A stretch of DNA of 64,000 bases from Clostridiales bacterium. Lineage in GTDB: Bacteria > Bacillota > Clostridia > Peptostreptococcales > Anaerovoracaceae. The notes under the pieces were generated by a model. That model was not told the origin of the DNA, searched no databases, and worked only from the letters and a program-made list of their open reading frames with translations. The stretch covers positions 32,286-96,285 of the forward strand of contig JALEQY010000051.1 of the NCBI GenBank assembly GCA_022763735.1, read 5' to 3'. The position numbers and the translations under genes are program-made. Shown here in pieces: positions 46,408-54,335 of this stretch. The first letter of the stretch is position 1; each line of letters opens with the position of its first letter.

Positions 46408-47724
46408 CTACTTGTTTTTAGCCTGTCTGAAAATTTCAGCCATCATCTCCTTATCCTTTGCATCCTTATAAGGTGAATCCATTTCAACAATTCCATAGTC
46501 GAATCCGGCCTCATCCATGATTTCCAGATATGGGATAGGATCAAAATACTCCGGCGCATATACTCCCGTATCTTTCCAGATACCTTTACCTATCAGCTCA
46601 ATACCGACAGCTGCTCCAAAGCCTGTCTGAGCGACAACAGCCTGCATATTCCATTTCTTCATCGATTCCTGATTATCAAATGGCTGATACATGAAAATTT
46701 CTCTTTTCATGCCATCCTTTATACCTATGCAATGAACTCCGACACACATTTTGCCGGTCATTTCATCACCGATATCCTTAGGCTGCGGCGCACATGCAGC
46801 AACTATATCTCTAGGTATTATTGTCTGACCGTTTACCTCTACAGGCTTGATGCTTCTGAGTCCCAGAGCGGTTATCACTTTCAGCGCATTTACCAGATTG
46901 TCATCAAGGGCAATCTTGAATGTGCATTTCTCAAGCCCATATTTTTCGAGGAATCTAGGCATAAGCACAGTTTCTTCATGCTCTACCTTTACCATCTTGT
47001 TAGGGCCCACACCTGCAGGAAGTTCGAATATTTCTTCTCCGGAGAACGGTCTGTCTACGATGAATCCTTTTTCCTTGTCCCACTCAACATTCGGATTCAC
47101 GCATTCATCAAGAACGGTCCGTACATTGAACCCGAAGGTGATATCATCCTCGCCGGCAGTAGGAATATCAAGATTTCCTCCATCCTTAACATGTATTTCC
47201 TTAATCTCATCAAACAGATACTCTGCAGCAAATTTAGCAAACACATCTACCACACCGGGATCTATGCCTAGACATATACAAGCCATATTGCCTTTTTTCT
47301 TCCAATCCTCGTGGCGGCTGAAATTATAGTCAGCCATATATTCACTGTAGCTGTTTTCAAGACCGATTCCGTATACAGGCGGATCATACGGAACAGTCCA
47401 TGTTCCCATGCTGGCATAGTTGGCACCCGCCTCATATGCAGCATCAAAAATATTATTTGATACGAAAGGCGCAGCAGCATCCATTACGAAATCGCACCCG
47501 TTATCTTTAATTACTTTCACCATCTCATCCACATTTTTAGCATTCAGCTGCTGTGGAGTGAAACGCGAGCTGTCACCCAGATGTTCACAGACCTCCTGTG
47601 CACGATCAAAATCATAATCACCTACTACTACCTTTTCCAGCCATTCACTTTCAGGATCCCTTGACTGAAGTATTCTGAGAATAGATTCACCTACTGCACC
47701 TGATCCTACTAACAACATCTTCAT
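46408..47724 (-). CDS. Saccharopine dehydrogenase family oxidoreductase
   Basis: The 438-residue protein has an N-terminal Rossmann fold (KMLLVGSGAVGESILRIL), a conserved CDFVMDAAAPFVS strand, the ASMGTW turn and the catalytic-domain LGIDPGVVDVFAKFAA motif. The family includes saccharopine dehydrogenase, carboxynorspermidine synthase and related NAD(P)-dependent amine-forming enzymes; the exact member cannot be chosen from motifs. It is the first gene behind a tandem glycine riboswitch and is followed by an amino-acid permease. A GGAGGAAAG ribosome binding site precedes the ATG. Confidence 0.87.
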   Translation of the reverse strand: MKMLLVGSGAVGESILRILQSRDPESEWLEKVVVGDYDFDRAQEVCEHLGDSSRFTPQQLNAKNVDEMVKVIKDNGCDFVMDAAAPFVSNNIFDAAYEAGANYASMGTWTVPYDPPVYGIGLENSYSEYMADYNFSRHEDWKKKGNMACICLGIDPGVVDVFAKFAAEYLFDEIKEIHVKDGGNLDIPTAGEDDITFGFNVRTVLDECVNPNVEWDKEKGFIVDRPFSGEEIFELPAGVGPNKMVKVEHEETVLMPRFLEKYGLEKCTFKIALDDNLVNALKVITALGLRSIKPVEVNGQTIIPRDIVAACAPQPKDIGDEMTGKMCVGVHCIGIKDGMKREIFMYQPFDNQESMKKWNMQAVVAQTGFGAAVGIELIGKGIWKDTGVYAPEYFDPIPYLEIMDEAGFDYGIVEMDSPYKDAKDKEMMAEIFRQAKNK

Positions 47725-47832
47725 AACTCTTTCCTCCTTGCTTTTGGTCGGGGAAACCCCATTTCTACTCAGCAGTGGATTTTGAATAACTCTTGTGCTG
47801 TTTTATTGCGTTCCGTTGTTAATTAAATATGT

Positions 47833-47867
47833 AAAAGGAACATGCCTGAAATACAGCACATTCCTTT
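47833..47867 (-). promoter_or_regulatory. Expression-platform hairpin of the glycine riboswitch
   Basis: AAAGGAATGTGC pairs over 12 bp (two wobble pairs) with GCATGTTCCTTT, followed by a T/A-rich run. The 5' arm shares bases with the closing helix of the second aptamer (GGACAAAGG), so glycine binding should prevent the hairpin. This points to an ON switch. Confidence 0.65.
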
Positions 47868-48036
47868 GTCCGTTTGCCAGTTGGTTATATCCTCGTAGGC
47901 GCCGCATCGAAGCGATCTCTCCAAAGTCAGTCTGAAAGCCCTGTTTTTGCCTGCTAGTTTCCATCAGGGAACTGCCACTTCCCCGAATTTGCTGCTTCGG
48001 CGCCTTGTTAAAAGGTCTCTCGGGTTTTCATCAACC
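47860..48036 (-). promoter_or_regulatory. Tandem glycine riboswitch
   Basis: The minus-strand leader contains two glycine aptamers. The first (about 47934-48036) has CCCGAGAGACC, then GGCGCCGAAGCAGCAAA, and CTAGCAGGCAAAAACAGGG. The second (about 47860-47928) has TTTGGAGAGATCGC, GCGGCGCCTACGAGG, and ACTGGCAAACGGACAAAG. The conserved GAGAG/GGCGCC/GGCAAA...GGAC pattern appears twice, in the right order and spacing. The 350-base gap between the saccharopine-dehydrogenase-like gene and the Tad operon is mostly this element. No covariance-model score is available. Confidence 0.9.
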
Positions 48037-48075
48037 TCGTTATTCAATTTTCTTTTATCATACTTTTCAGATAAT

Positions 48076-48633
48076 TCAAGTTTCTTTTTCAATACACTCA
48101 CCACTCTCAGATATATATATTTCCCTCCTGAATAATCCTACTTTATTTACGATATCAGTAAGGTTGTAGTTATAATAATAAATATACTTTGCTGTTTCAG
48201 TAAGGTAATCTGCAAACCTGTCCCGAATATCGCGCCTCAACTGTCCGATAAATCCCACCAGACTTTTCTTGATATTCACCTGGTCGCTGCTCAGAGGCAC
48301 ATACGTTATTTTTACTTCTCCTGTTTCCTTGTTGTAGAATACCGTATCTGTAGTCAGGGTCACCTTAGCCGGATCCAGCAGGTATTCTACCGCCCGGTTG
48401 AGTATAATAAGTATATTTTCCATAATGTAAAGGGCATCATCGGTTTTTTCTATCTGATACCGGCTGAGAGGAATAAATCCGCTGCAGTCATAGCATACTG
48501 TCTCACCCTCATCTGCAGTCATAAATCCCATAGGCATAAAAAGACTGCATTCTCCTGATGTAAGCATTATTTTCTCAAAATCCAGCACTGAGTTTTCTTT
48601 TAATCTCAGGCTATATTCTTTATTGTCCCACAT
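48076..48633 (-). CDS. DUF6382 protein (Tad locus), without an FHA domain
   Basis: About 185 residues from the ATG at 48631-48633, which follows GGAGG; an upstream in-frame ATG would lie inside the previous gene. It matches the DUF6382 pattern of clostridial Tad operons: SLRLKENSVLDFEKIMLTSGECSLFMPMGFM, followed by CYDCSGFIPLSRY. Many homologues end in an FHA domain; here the protein stops after the DUF6382 region. It is the last gene of the Tad operon. The role is unknown; a regulatory or docking role is a guess. Confidence 0.75.
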   Translation of the reverse strand: MWDNKEYSLRLKENSVLDFEKIMLTSGECSLFMPMGFMTADEGETVCYDCSGFIPLSRYQIEKTDDALYIMENILIILNRAVEYLLDPAKVTLTTDTVFYNKETGEVKITYVPLSSDQVNIKKSLVGFIGQLRRDIRDRFADYLTETAKYIYYYNYNLTDIVNKVGLFRREIYISESGECIEKET

Positions 48634-48635
48634 AA

Positions 48636-49391
48636 TTATCCGCCTCCACATTTGCTGCATTTACCATACCCTTTTTTTACAGCTTCCGACCTGTCCATAA
48701 CCATAGTATGCCTGTTTATTGATGCGCATGAACCTCTGTGATATGCAGTTCCTTCACGTTCAAAGCAGAATACTATGCTTCCTGACGGCATATCACCCGA
48801 ATTACACAGACTGCATGCTTTATATCGGGATTTGATCTTTGAGTCCAGCAGTTCCTGCCTGACGCTGGCTTTCACATAAGTACAGTTTTCGCTATGATAC
48901 TTCTCACCGGTCTGAGGGAATACCCATACTGGATCTTCAGCCGCCTCCGATTCCAGGCCATCACTTCCGCAGGGATCATTTATCAGGCTGCTTCCGACAA
49001 ATCCTCTGAATTTTATCTTTGACTTCAATGTGAATTCATGTCCGAGGCCCAGAGGCAGTTCCAGCTTCATTGCTGCATCGATATGAAACGATGTTAGTTT
49101 ATCAGTTTTCATATCCGAATATCCTGTCATAATACGGCTTATATTAATCTCATCAAGATCAGGGTTATCTTCTGTTATTCTGCTTTCCAACGTATGTCTG
49201 CTGATAACCGCCATACCCGTTTCATATGCATAGGCAGCCGCTTTAACACTTTCATCTGCCGCACCGTGAACACAGTTTTCCCATGTACCTTCAACTTTCA
49301 TAAAATATCCCAGGGAAAGCACCGCCAGAATAACAAAAGGAAGTACAATCGAAGCTTCCAGCGAATAAAAACCCCTAGTAGTGTTTCTCAT
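48636..49391 (-). CDS. TadE-like pseudopilin with two C-terminal YH-C-CxxC metal-binding-like repeats
   Basis: About 251 residues from the ATG at 49389-49391 behind AAGG. The N-terminus (GFYSLEASIVLPFVILAVLSLGYF) is the single hydrophobic segment of TadE/F-like pseudopilins. The exported part ends in two similar modules: KYHSENCTYVK ... YKACSLC (about 158-191) and AYHRGSCASI ... GYGKCSKC (about 215-249). Each carries a YH-x4-C plus CxxC pattern seen in Ada-like and extracellular nuclease-associated zinc motifs. This is an unusual add-on for a pseudopilin. Start overlaps the preceding stop by 17 bases. Confidence 0.8.
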   Translation of the reverse strand: MRNTTRGFYSLEASIVLPFVILAVLSLGYFMKVEGTWENCVHGAADESVKAAAYAYETGMAVISRHTLESRITEDNPDLDEINISRIMTGYSDMKTDKLTSFHIDAAMKLELPLGLGHEFTLKSKIKFRGFVGSSLINDPCGSDGLESEAAEDPVWVFPQTGEKYHSENCTYVKASVRQELLDSKIKSRYKACSLCNSGDMPSGSIVFCFEREGTAYHRGSCASINRHTMVMDRSEAVKKGYGKCSKCGGG

Positions 49392-50580
49392 AACTGTACC
49401 TTTTACCGTTAATCTCTGCATCTACTGATATTCCTGCAGCATACTCCTGAATACTGAAATCTCTATTGATATTTTTCCTGCAGTTTATCTGGATGAGATC
49501 CAGTATTCTGGAAGCCTTGATATTTCTGTCCTGAAAAAACAGCAGAATCTGCAGATACTCTTCATAGTCATATCCTTTTTCTTCGGCTGGCTTAGCCGTT
49601 CCTCCGAAAACACCTTCAACTGCACTGTCAATATCCATTGCCCATGTGTCTTTATCTTTTATCATCGGCACCTTACTTCCCTGCCATAACAGCTCCACAT
49701 CATTATCCGCTTCAGCATATGCCCATGTCGATGCAAGGGCAGCCTGGGTAGCTGCTGCTCCTGCCCCCGGAGTAAGCACCTGGGCCATAGCCATAGTTGC
49801 TTCGTATTTCTCTGCATCCGAATAAATATGAGCAAGGTTCAGCGGAAAACGCAGAGCCTTCAAAGCAATCTCCATCCTTTTCTCATTTTTCCGGTCTGAC
49901 ATTTTACCGCCCAGTATATATTCAGCTTCGTTTTTAAAAAAATGTTCTTTGTCCACCGCATGGACTCTATTGTTAAAATGCATCATTATATATCTGTTGA
50001 GTATAAATTTTTCAGTTCCTGCGCTGAACACGGACTCCACCTGAGACACATTATCGGCAATGGATTCGGCAAGAACTGAAAGTTTCTTTTCCGGCACTGC
50101 ATCAGAAGGCAGAGATACAATAGCCGGACCATATCTCAACGTCCTTTCAGGCATGGAATTGCTTTCCTCATCATCCTGACCTCTCAGCTTTTCAAACAGG
50201 CCTTCGGCTTCTATAAGTTTCATATGCTCTTTAATCTGATCAATTACGATTTCATTGTTTATAACAGAAAACCCTGTTGCAGACACCTTTACATTTTCTA
50301 CTTTAACCTCCTCCATTTCTTCAAATACATAATCTACATACGATCTCAGTTTTTCAGATAGTTCATCATCAGTCCCATGCAGCAGGAACAGACCATACTC
50401 CTTCTGAACATCATAATCAAACTCTGAGAGAATCGAATCTCCTGCCAGATTGATCACAGCATCCGCTCTGCTGCTTACACTTTCTTCTCTGACTCCATGT
50501 ATCAGTGAAAAAACAATCGAAATAAGTGCCGCCAGTATAACCATAAGAAAAACTGAACTGCTCCCTTTTTTACTGTTCAT
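49375..50580 (-). CDS. DUF5702 protein of the Tad pilus locus
   Basis: The 401-residue protein begins with a class III-like hydrophobic segment (KKGSSSVFLMVILAALISIVFSLIHGVREESVSSRADAVINLAGDSILSEFD), typical for DUF5702 proteins of clostridial Tad operons. The remainder is a large, mostly helical extracellular domain without recognised catalytic motifs. It starts with an 11-base overlap with the preceding TadE-like gene. A minor-pilin or pilus-assembly role is inferred from context. Confidence 0.8.
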   Translation of the reverse strand: MNSKKGSSSVFLMVILAALISIVFSLIHGVREESVSSRADAVINLAGDSILSEFDYDVQKEYGLFLLHGTDDELSEKLRSYVDYVFEEMEEVKVENVKVSATGFSVINNEIVIDQIKEHMKLIEAEGLFEKLRGQDDEESNSMPERTLRYGPAIVSLPSDAVPEKKLSVLAESIADNVSQVESVFSAGTEKFILNRYIMMHFNNRVHAVDKEHFFKNEAEYILGGKMSDRKNEKRMEIALKALRFPLNLAHIYSDAEKYEATMAMAQVLTPGAGAAATQAALASTWAYAEADNDVELLWQGSKVPMIKDKDTWAMDIDSAVEGVFGGTAKPAEEKGYDYEEYLQILLFFQDRNIKASRILDLIQINCRKNINRDFSIQEYAAGISVDAEINGKRYSYEKHY

Positions 50581-50974
50581 CCTTCAATCCCTTCACAAAA
50601 TTGCAGTATCTTACGAATTCGGGGGCATCTGCAGCGCAGCTTGATCCTTCAGCTGCAAATACACCCTTTCTGGACAGAACCCCTTTCTTCTGCATTATGA
50701 TGTACTTTTTCCCATAAACTGTACCTCCAAATCCGTGCACTCTGACGTATATGTCTCTGTCATCAGACTGCGACTCCCGTATATTATAAAGGTATTCGGT
50801 ATTCCCGGTCAGAAGTCCTGCTTCCTTTCTCAGCTCTGTGTGAAGACTGCACTGCTCTGACATTGAACTGTAAAAGAACATGATTATCAGAACACACGTA
50901 ATCACAGTCAGCATTATTACAGGAAGAACAACAGCGGCCTCCATTATGTAATTGCCCTTTTTATTGACTATCAA
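50570..50974 (-). CDS. TadE-like minor pilin
   Basis: The 134-residue protein has a short basic N-terminus and the pseudopilin-type segment KKGNYIMEAAVVLPVIMLTVITCVLIIMFFY, followed by an extracellular domain. TTG is the likely start codon and overlaps the pilin gene's stop (TTGA), which indicates translational coupling. The C-terminus contains a cysteine pair (C113 and C124) that could form a disulphide. Confidence 0.8.
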   Translation of the reverse strand: MIVNKKGNYIMEAAVVLPVIMLTVITCVLIIMFFYSSMSEQCSLHTELRKEAGLLTGNTEYLYNIRESQSDDRDIYVRVHGFGGTVYGKKYIIMQKKGVLSRKGVFAAEGSSCAADAPEFVRYCNFVKGLKDEQ

Positions 50975-51129
50975 TTGAATCCACTCAGCCCTTCAAAGGT
51001 CTTGTTGACAAAATCCGTTATTTCTGTTTTGAATATCAGTCCCAGCGCAACAGCCAGTGCGACAAGTATTGCCACCTGAACCAGTTCCATTCCTTTCTTG
51101 CTTTTTACATTAATCTTTTTCATTTTCAT
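50971..51129 (-). CDS. Flp-type pilin subunit (52 residues)
   Basis: A 52-residue gene missed by length thresholds: from ATG 51127-51129 it reads MKMKKINVKSKKG then a hydrophobic MELVQVAILVALAVALGLIF and a short polar tail ending in GLSGFN. The basic leader plus KKG before the hydrophobic stretch fits prepilin cleavage after G13. The position between tadC and tadE is where the major Flp pilin gene lies in Tad loci. A GGGGGAA ribosome binding site precedes it. Confidence 0.85.
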   Translation of the reverse strand: MKMKKINVKSKKGMELVQVAILVALAVALGLIFKTEITDFVNKTFEGLSGFN

Positions 51130-51142
51130 ATTCCCCCTTTTT

Positions 51143-52162
51143 CTAAAGATCCAGCAGTGCAGGTGTTATCACTATAACAATAAGTACTATAAGAAAAATC
51201 ATCAATGGCAGTGTCAGTTTGGTTTCAGCCAGCCTGCAGCGTTCTTCACAGTTTTTCTTCCTGGTTATCCATAATATTTCATTTTCATTCCTCAGTTTAT
51301 CGGTAAGTTCAACACCTTTGCTTACATTATCATTTATAATATTTGAAACTCTTATCAGCTCTTTGATGCCGCTTTCTCTGGCAAATCTTTTAAGCTCTGT
51401 GTGCATCGACCCGTTGGCGGATTTCATTGACTGATATATTTCATGTATTTTTCCTGTAAAATAATCGTCCTCCCCTTCATGAAAGCTTATACTCTCTTCA
51501 ACAGTCTTCTCAAATGCACTGTTAAGCACAAGCCCTGCATTCAGAAGCAGAACCATCCTGTTCACAAATTCAGGAAGATTTCTTATCACTGACTCCGCCT
51601 GCTCCTTTTTTCTCCTGTTCAGCGGTGCAAACCTGCTTTTATAAATAATCACCGACAATACCATCACAAATGTTATTATCAGTAAAGTATTGGTCTGTCT
51701 GTCCACCTCCCACGATATCTTTTCCCCTGTATCAAGGTATTGCGGCAGTTCAATTCTTTTTAAAGATACATCCTTGTTGAAGCTGTCGGCAAGAGATCTG
51801 AGCTCATATCCGATTCTTTCTTCACCGCTGATATCTTTATCTTCCTCTTCAGCCTCCTGAGATTCATTCACTGCTGCTTTATCCTCATACGGATCCAGTT
51901 TCACACTTATGCTTTTATCCACCTTCCCTTCGTCAGTTTCAACCTTGGCTGTAAGATAAAGGTATCCCGTTTCACTTCCCGTATCAGGCCTTAACATATA
52001 CATATGACCATCCGCCTCTATTACCGGAATATTTCCTCCGGATGCTCCGGCGGCAATATCAGCAAGCATTATCAGAAAACCCGAGATGACTACTGCCGCA
52101 ATCTGACGTTTCGTCTTTTTGTTTATCTGTGCTTCATTAATATCAGTCTTTTTGCTTTTCAT
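51143..52162 (-). CDS. tadC: TadC-like inner-membrane platform protein
   Basis: The 339-residue protein has a TM near the N-terminus (about 22-40), a linker of about 110 residues rich in Asp/Glu, another TM near 155-170, then the T2SSF/GspF-type helical domain (LPEFVNRMVLLLNAGLVLNSAFEKTVEES) and a C-terminal TM pair (LPLMIFLIVLIVIVITPALL). The long exported loop is unusual for TadC. It pairs with TadB to form the assembly platform. Confidence 0.87.
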   Translation of the reverse strand: MKSKKTDINEAQINKKTKRQIAAVVISGFLIMLADIAAGASGGNIPVIEADGHMYMLRPDTGSETGYLYLTAKVETDEGKVDKSISVKLDPYEDKAAVNESQEAEEEDKDISGEERIGYELRSLADSFNKDVSLKRIELPQYLDTGEKISWEVDRQTNTLLIITFVMVLSVIIYKSRFAPLNRRKKEQAESVIRNLPEFVNRMVLLLNAGLVLNSAFEKTVEESISFHEGEDDYFTGKIHEIYQSMKSANGSMHTELKRFARESGIKELIRVSNIINDNVSKGVELTDKLRNENEILWITRKKNCEERCRLAETKLTLPLMIFLIVLIVIVITPALLDL

Positions 52163-52171
52163 AAACTATCC

Positions 52172-52933
52172 CTATATCCTGATATCTGATATTTTTTCCA
52201 TCAGATATACCCCGTAAAATGTCGCTGCCAATGCTCCGGTCATTATTATTTTACCTGCGAAGGTACAATACAATGGTTCTATGTAGGAGTAAGAGAACAT
52301 ATTAAGAAACAACAGCATCAGCAGCGGCATAAGCGAAATTATCCTTCCCTCTGTTTTCTTCTGCGAGGTCACAGCCCTTATCTCTCTTTCGATATTAATT
52401 TTATCTGTGAGAACTTCAGTAGTATGTCCGATAATTTTCTCAAGATTCCCTCCCATATTTCTGCAGGTTATGTATACCTGCACAAAATTGCTGATATCTT
52501 CACTTCTGCTGCGGGCAGCAAAGTCTTTGAGAAGTAACTTGTCACTCTCCTTGTTTTCAACTATACTTACCCTCATATGCTTCAGTTCTCTCATAATCAG
52601 CTCATCTTCGTCATACATGGTTGACAGATTTTCCTCAGCCTCAATAATAGCCTCTTCCATCTGTCTTCCCGATGCAACAGAGGCCGACAATGAATAAAGC
52701 ATATCCTTAAACTGCAGGTTAAGTCTGTTCATCCTTTTATCTGCAAGCTGCTTCCGGAGGTACGGCATGGCAAATTTTATCAACACCCCTGATAATAAAG
52801 ATAAAATCACACTGTGGTAAAACAGATAAACAACAGCAAAGATACATATGTACCCACCCAGATAAAATACCATTTTCTCTCTGTCGGACAGTTCATATAC
52901 TGAATAATCTCTGATCATTGTGAATTTTTCCAA
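52172..52933 (-). CDS. tadB: TadB-like inner-membrane platform protein
   Basis: The 253-residue protein has two N-terminal TMs (about 24-60), then a T2SSF domain with QFKDMLYSLSASVASGRQMEEAI and VQVYITCRNMGGNLEKII, and two C-terminal TMs. It sits directly after the TadA ATPase (one base between the genes), as in other Tad loci. Confidence 0.88.
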   Translation of the reverse strand: MEKFTMIRDYSVYELSDREKMVFYLGGYICIFAVVYLFYHSVILSLLSGVLIKFAMPYLRKQLADKRMNRLNLQFKDMLYSLSASVASGRQMEEAIIEAEENLSTMYDEDELIMRELKHMRVSIVENKESDKLLLKDFAARSRSEDISNFVQVYITCRNMGGNLEKIIGHTTEVLTDKINIEREIRAVTSQKKTEGRIISLMPLLMLLFLNMFSYSYIEPLYCTFAGKIIMTGALAATFYGVYLMEKISDIRI

Positions 52934-52934
52934 A

Positions 52935-54218
52935 CTACTTCTCTCCCATCACTCTGTCTGCATCAAAGCCGGATAATTCAAGCTTTTCTGTATGTACAAG
53001 GTGGTTTTCGGTTCTTCCTCTCCCATACCTGTACAGACTGTTCATCCTGATAATTCCGTTCTCTATTCCTTCAAGCTCTGATATTTCCATTACTTTCCTG
53101 CTGCCGTCCGGCATTCTGCTCATATGTATCATGATATCTATCCCTTCTGTTATCTGGCTTCTTATTGCTTCTACAGGCAGATCCGCAGCCTGCAGGAACA
53201 TTGCTTCCAGACGTTTCAGCATTCCTTCAATGTTATTGGCATGCCCCGTACTGAGGCTTCCGTCATGTCCCGTGTTCATGGCCTGTATCATATCCATCAC
53301 CTCCTTGCCTCGCACTTCACCGATTACAATTCTGTCAGGTCTCATACGCAGACTTGCCCGTACCAGCTGTGCCATGTCTACTCCGCCTTTGCCCTGCACG
53401 TTGGCATTCCTGCATTCCAGCCTTACTATATTTTCGACCTGATCTATCTGCAGCTCTGCCGAATCCTCTATCACCACCACACGTTCATCAGGCGGTATCG
53501 ACTGGGACAGGACATTCAGCAATGTAGTCTTGCCGGAAGATGTACCACCGCATACGAAACAGTTATACCCCGCTTTCACCAGAATCTGAAGAAATTCTGC
53601 AGAATCCTCTTCAATCGTCCCGTTATCTATCAGGTCTTCCATACTCATGACTTTATCCGGAAATTTTCTTATCGTCAGTATAGGCCCGTTCAGCGCGATA
53701 TTCTTATATACCGCATTTACTCTCGAACCATCTGAAAGCCTTGCATCAACAATCGGATTGAGCTCATTTATTTCTCTGTGGACCTTCGAAGCTATCCTTC
53801 TGATGAGTTCCTCCAGATCCTCGGTACTGTCAAAGCTCAATGGTAAACGCTCAAGCCTGCCTTTGCGTTCCACAAATATATCATCCTTCCCATTGACCAT
53901 GATCTCGGAAATGGACTTATCTTCTATATAAGGCTGAAGAATATCCATTTCTTTTCTCAGTGAAAGGAAAATACGTTCAATCAGCCTGTCATTATAACGG
54001 TGACTGCAGCTCTGGGCCTTTCTCAGTGAAAAAACATACTCTTCGATTTTTTCCAATGCTGCCGCATCGGTCAGAGTTTCGGGGTTTTCTGTAATAATAA
54101 GGCGTATCTCAGAAATGTATTTTCTGATTTCTTCCGGTGAATATGGAAATCCGTTCCTGTATTCAGCGACCGTACTGTTGTTGTGATTGTTAAAATATCT
54201 GTCGGTATATTTTTCCAT
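52935..54218 (-). CDS. tadA: TadA/CpaF secretion ATPase
   Basis: About 427 residues from the ATG at 54216-54218; upstream codons in frame would cross the promoter. It has the N-terminal domain and the conserved IMVNGKDDIFVERKGRL segment. Walker A is GGTSSGKTTLLN, with an Asp box in VVIEDSAELQ, Walker B in RMRPDRIVIGEVRG, and a His box in GHDGSLSTGHAN. It powers Flp pilus assembly at the membrane. First gene of the Tad operon and preceded by a promoter embedded in a palindrome. Confidence 0.93.
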   Translation of the reverse strand: MEKYTDRYFNNHNNSTVAEYRNGFPYSPEEIRKYISEIRLIITENPETLTDAAALEKIEEYVFSLRKAQSCSHRYNDRLIERIFLSLRKEMDILQPYIEDKSISEIMVNGKDDIFVERKGRLERLPLSFDSTEDLEELIRRIASKVHREINELNPIVDARLSDGSRVNAVYKNIALNGPILTIRKFPDKVMSMEDLIDNGTIEEDSAEFLQILVKAGYNCFVCGGTSSGKTTLLNVLSQSIPPDERVVVIEDSAELQIDQVENIVRLECRNANVQGKGGVDMAQLVRASLRMRPDRIVIGEVRGKEVMDMIQAMNTGHDGSLSTGHANNIEGMLKRLEAMFLQAADLPVEAIRSQITEGIDIMIHMSRMPDGSRKVMEISELEGIENGIIRMNSLYRYGRGRTENHLVHTEKLELSGFDADRVMGEK

Positions 54219-54245
54219 AGTTAACTTTTTTTTCCTTTCACGAGT

Positions 54246-54281
54246 ATAATAAAACACTTGTAAAATATTTACAAGTGTTTT
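54246..54281 (-). promoter_or_regulatory. Promoter of the Tad operon inside a perfect 14-bp palindrome
   Basis: Arms 54251-54264 and 54268-54281 are exact inverted complements (AAAACACTTGTAAA) with a 3-base centre. On the minus strand the right half supplies a -35 box TTGTAA (54269-54274), and 17 bases on is TATTAT (54246-54251). The structure could terminate abc-F transcription, or serve as operator for the Tad operon. Confidence 0.65.
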
Positions 54282-54335
54282 TGTTCGACAAATTTCGACA
54301 TATGGTTTACAGTTCAATCTGAATGACTGTACCGT

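Noticed and set aside
47725-47800. A possible lysine riboswitch before the saccharopine-dehydrogenase-like gene
   Set aside because: The lysine aptamer core was not present; the leader matches two glycine aptamers instead.
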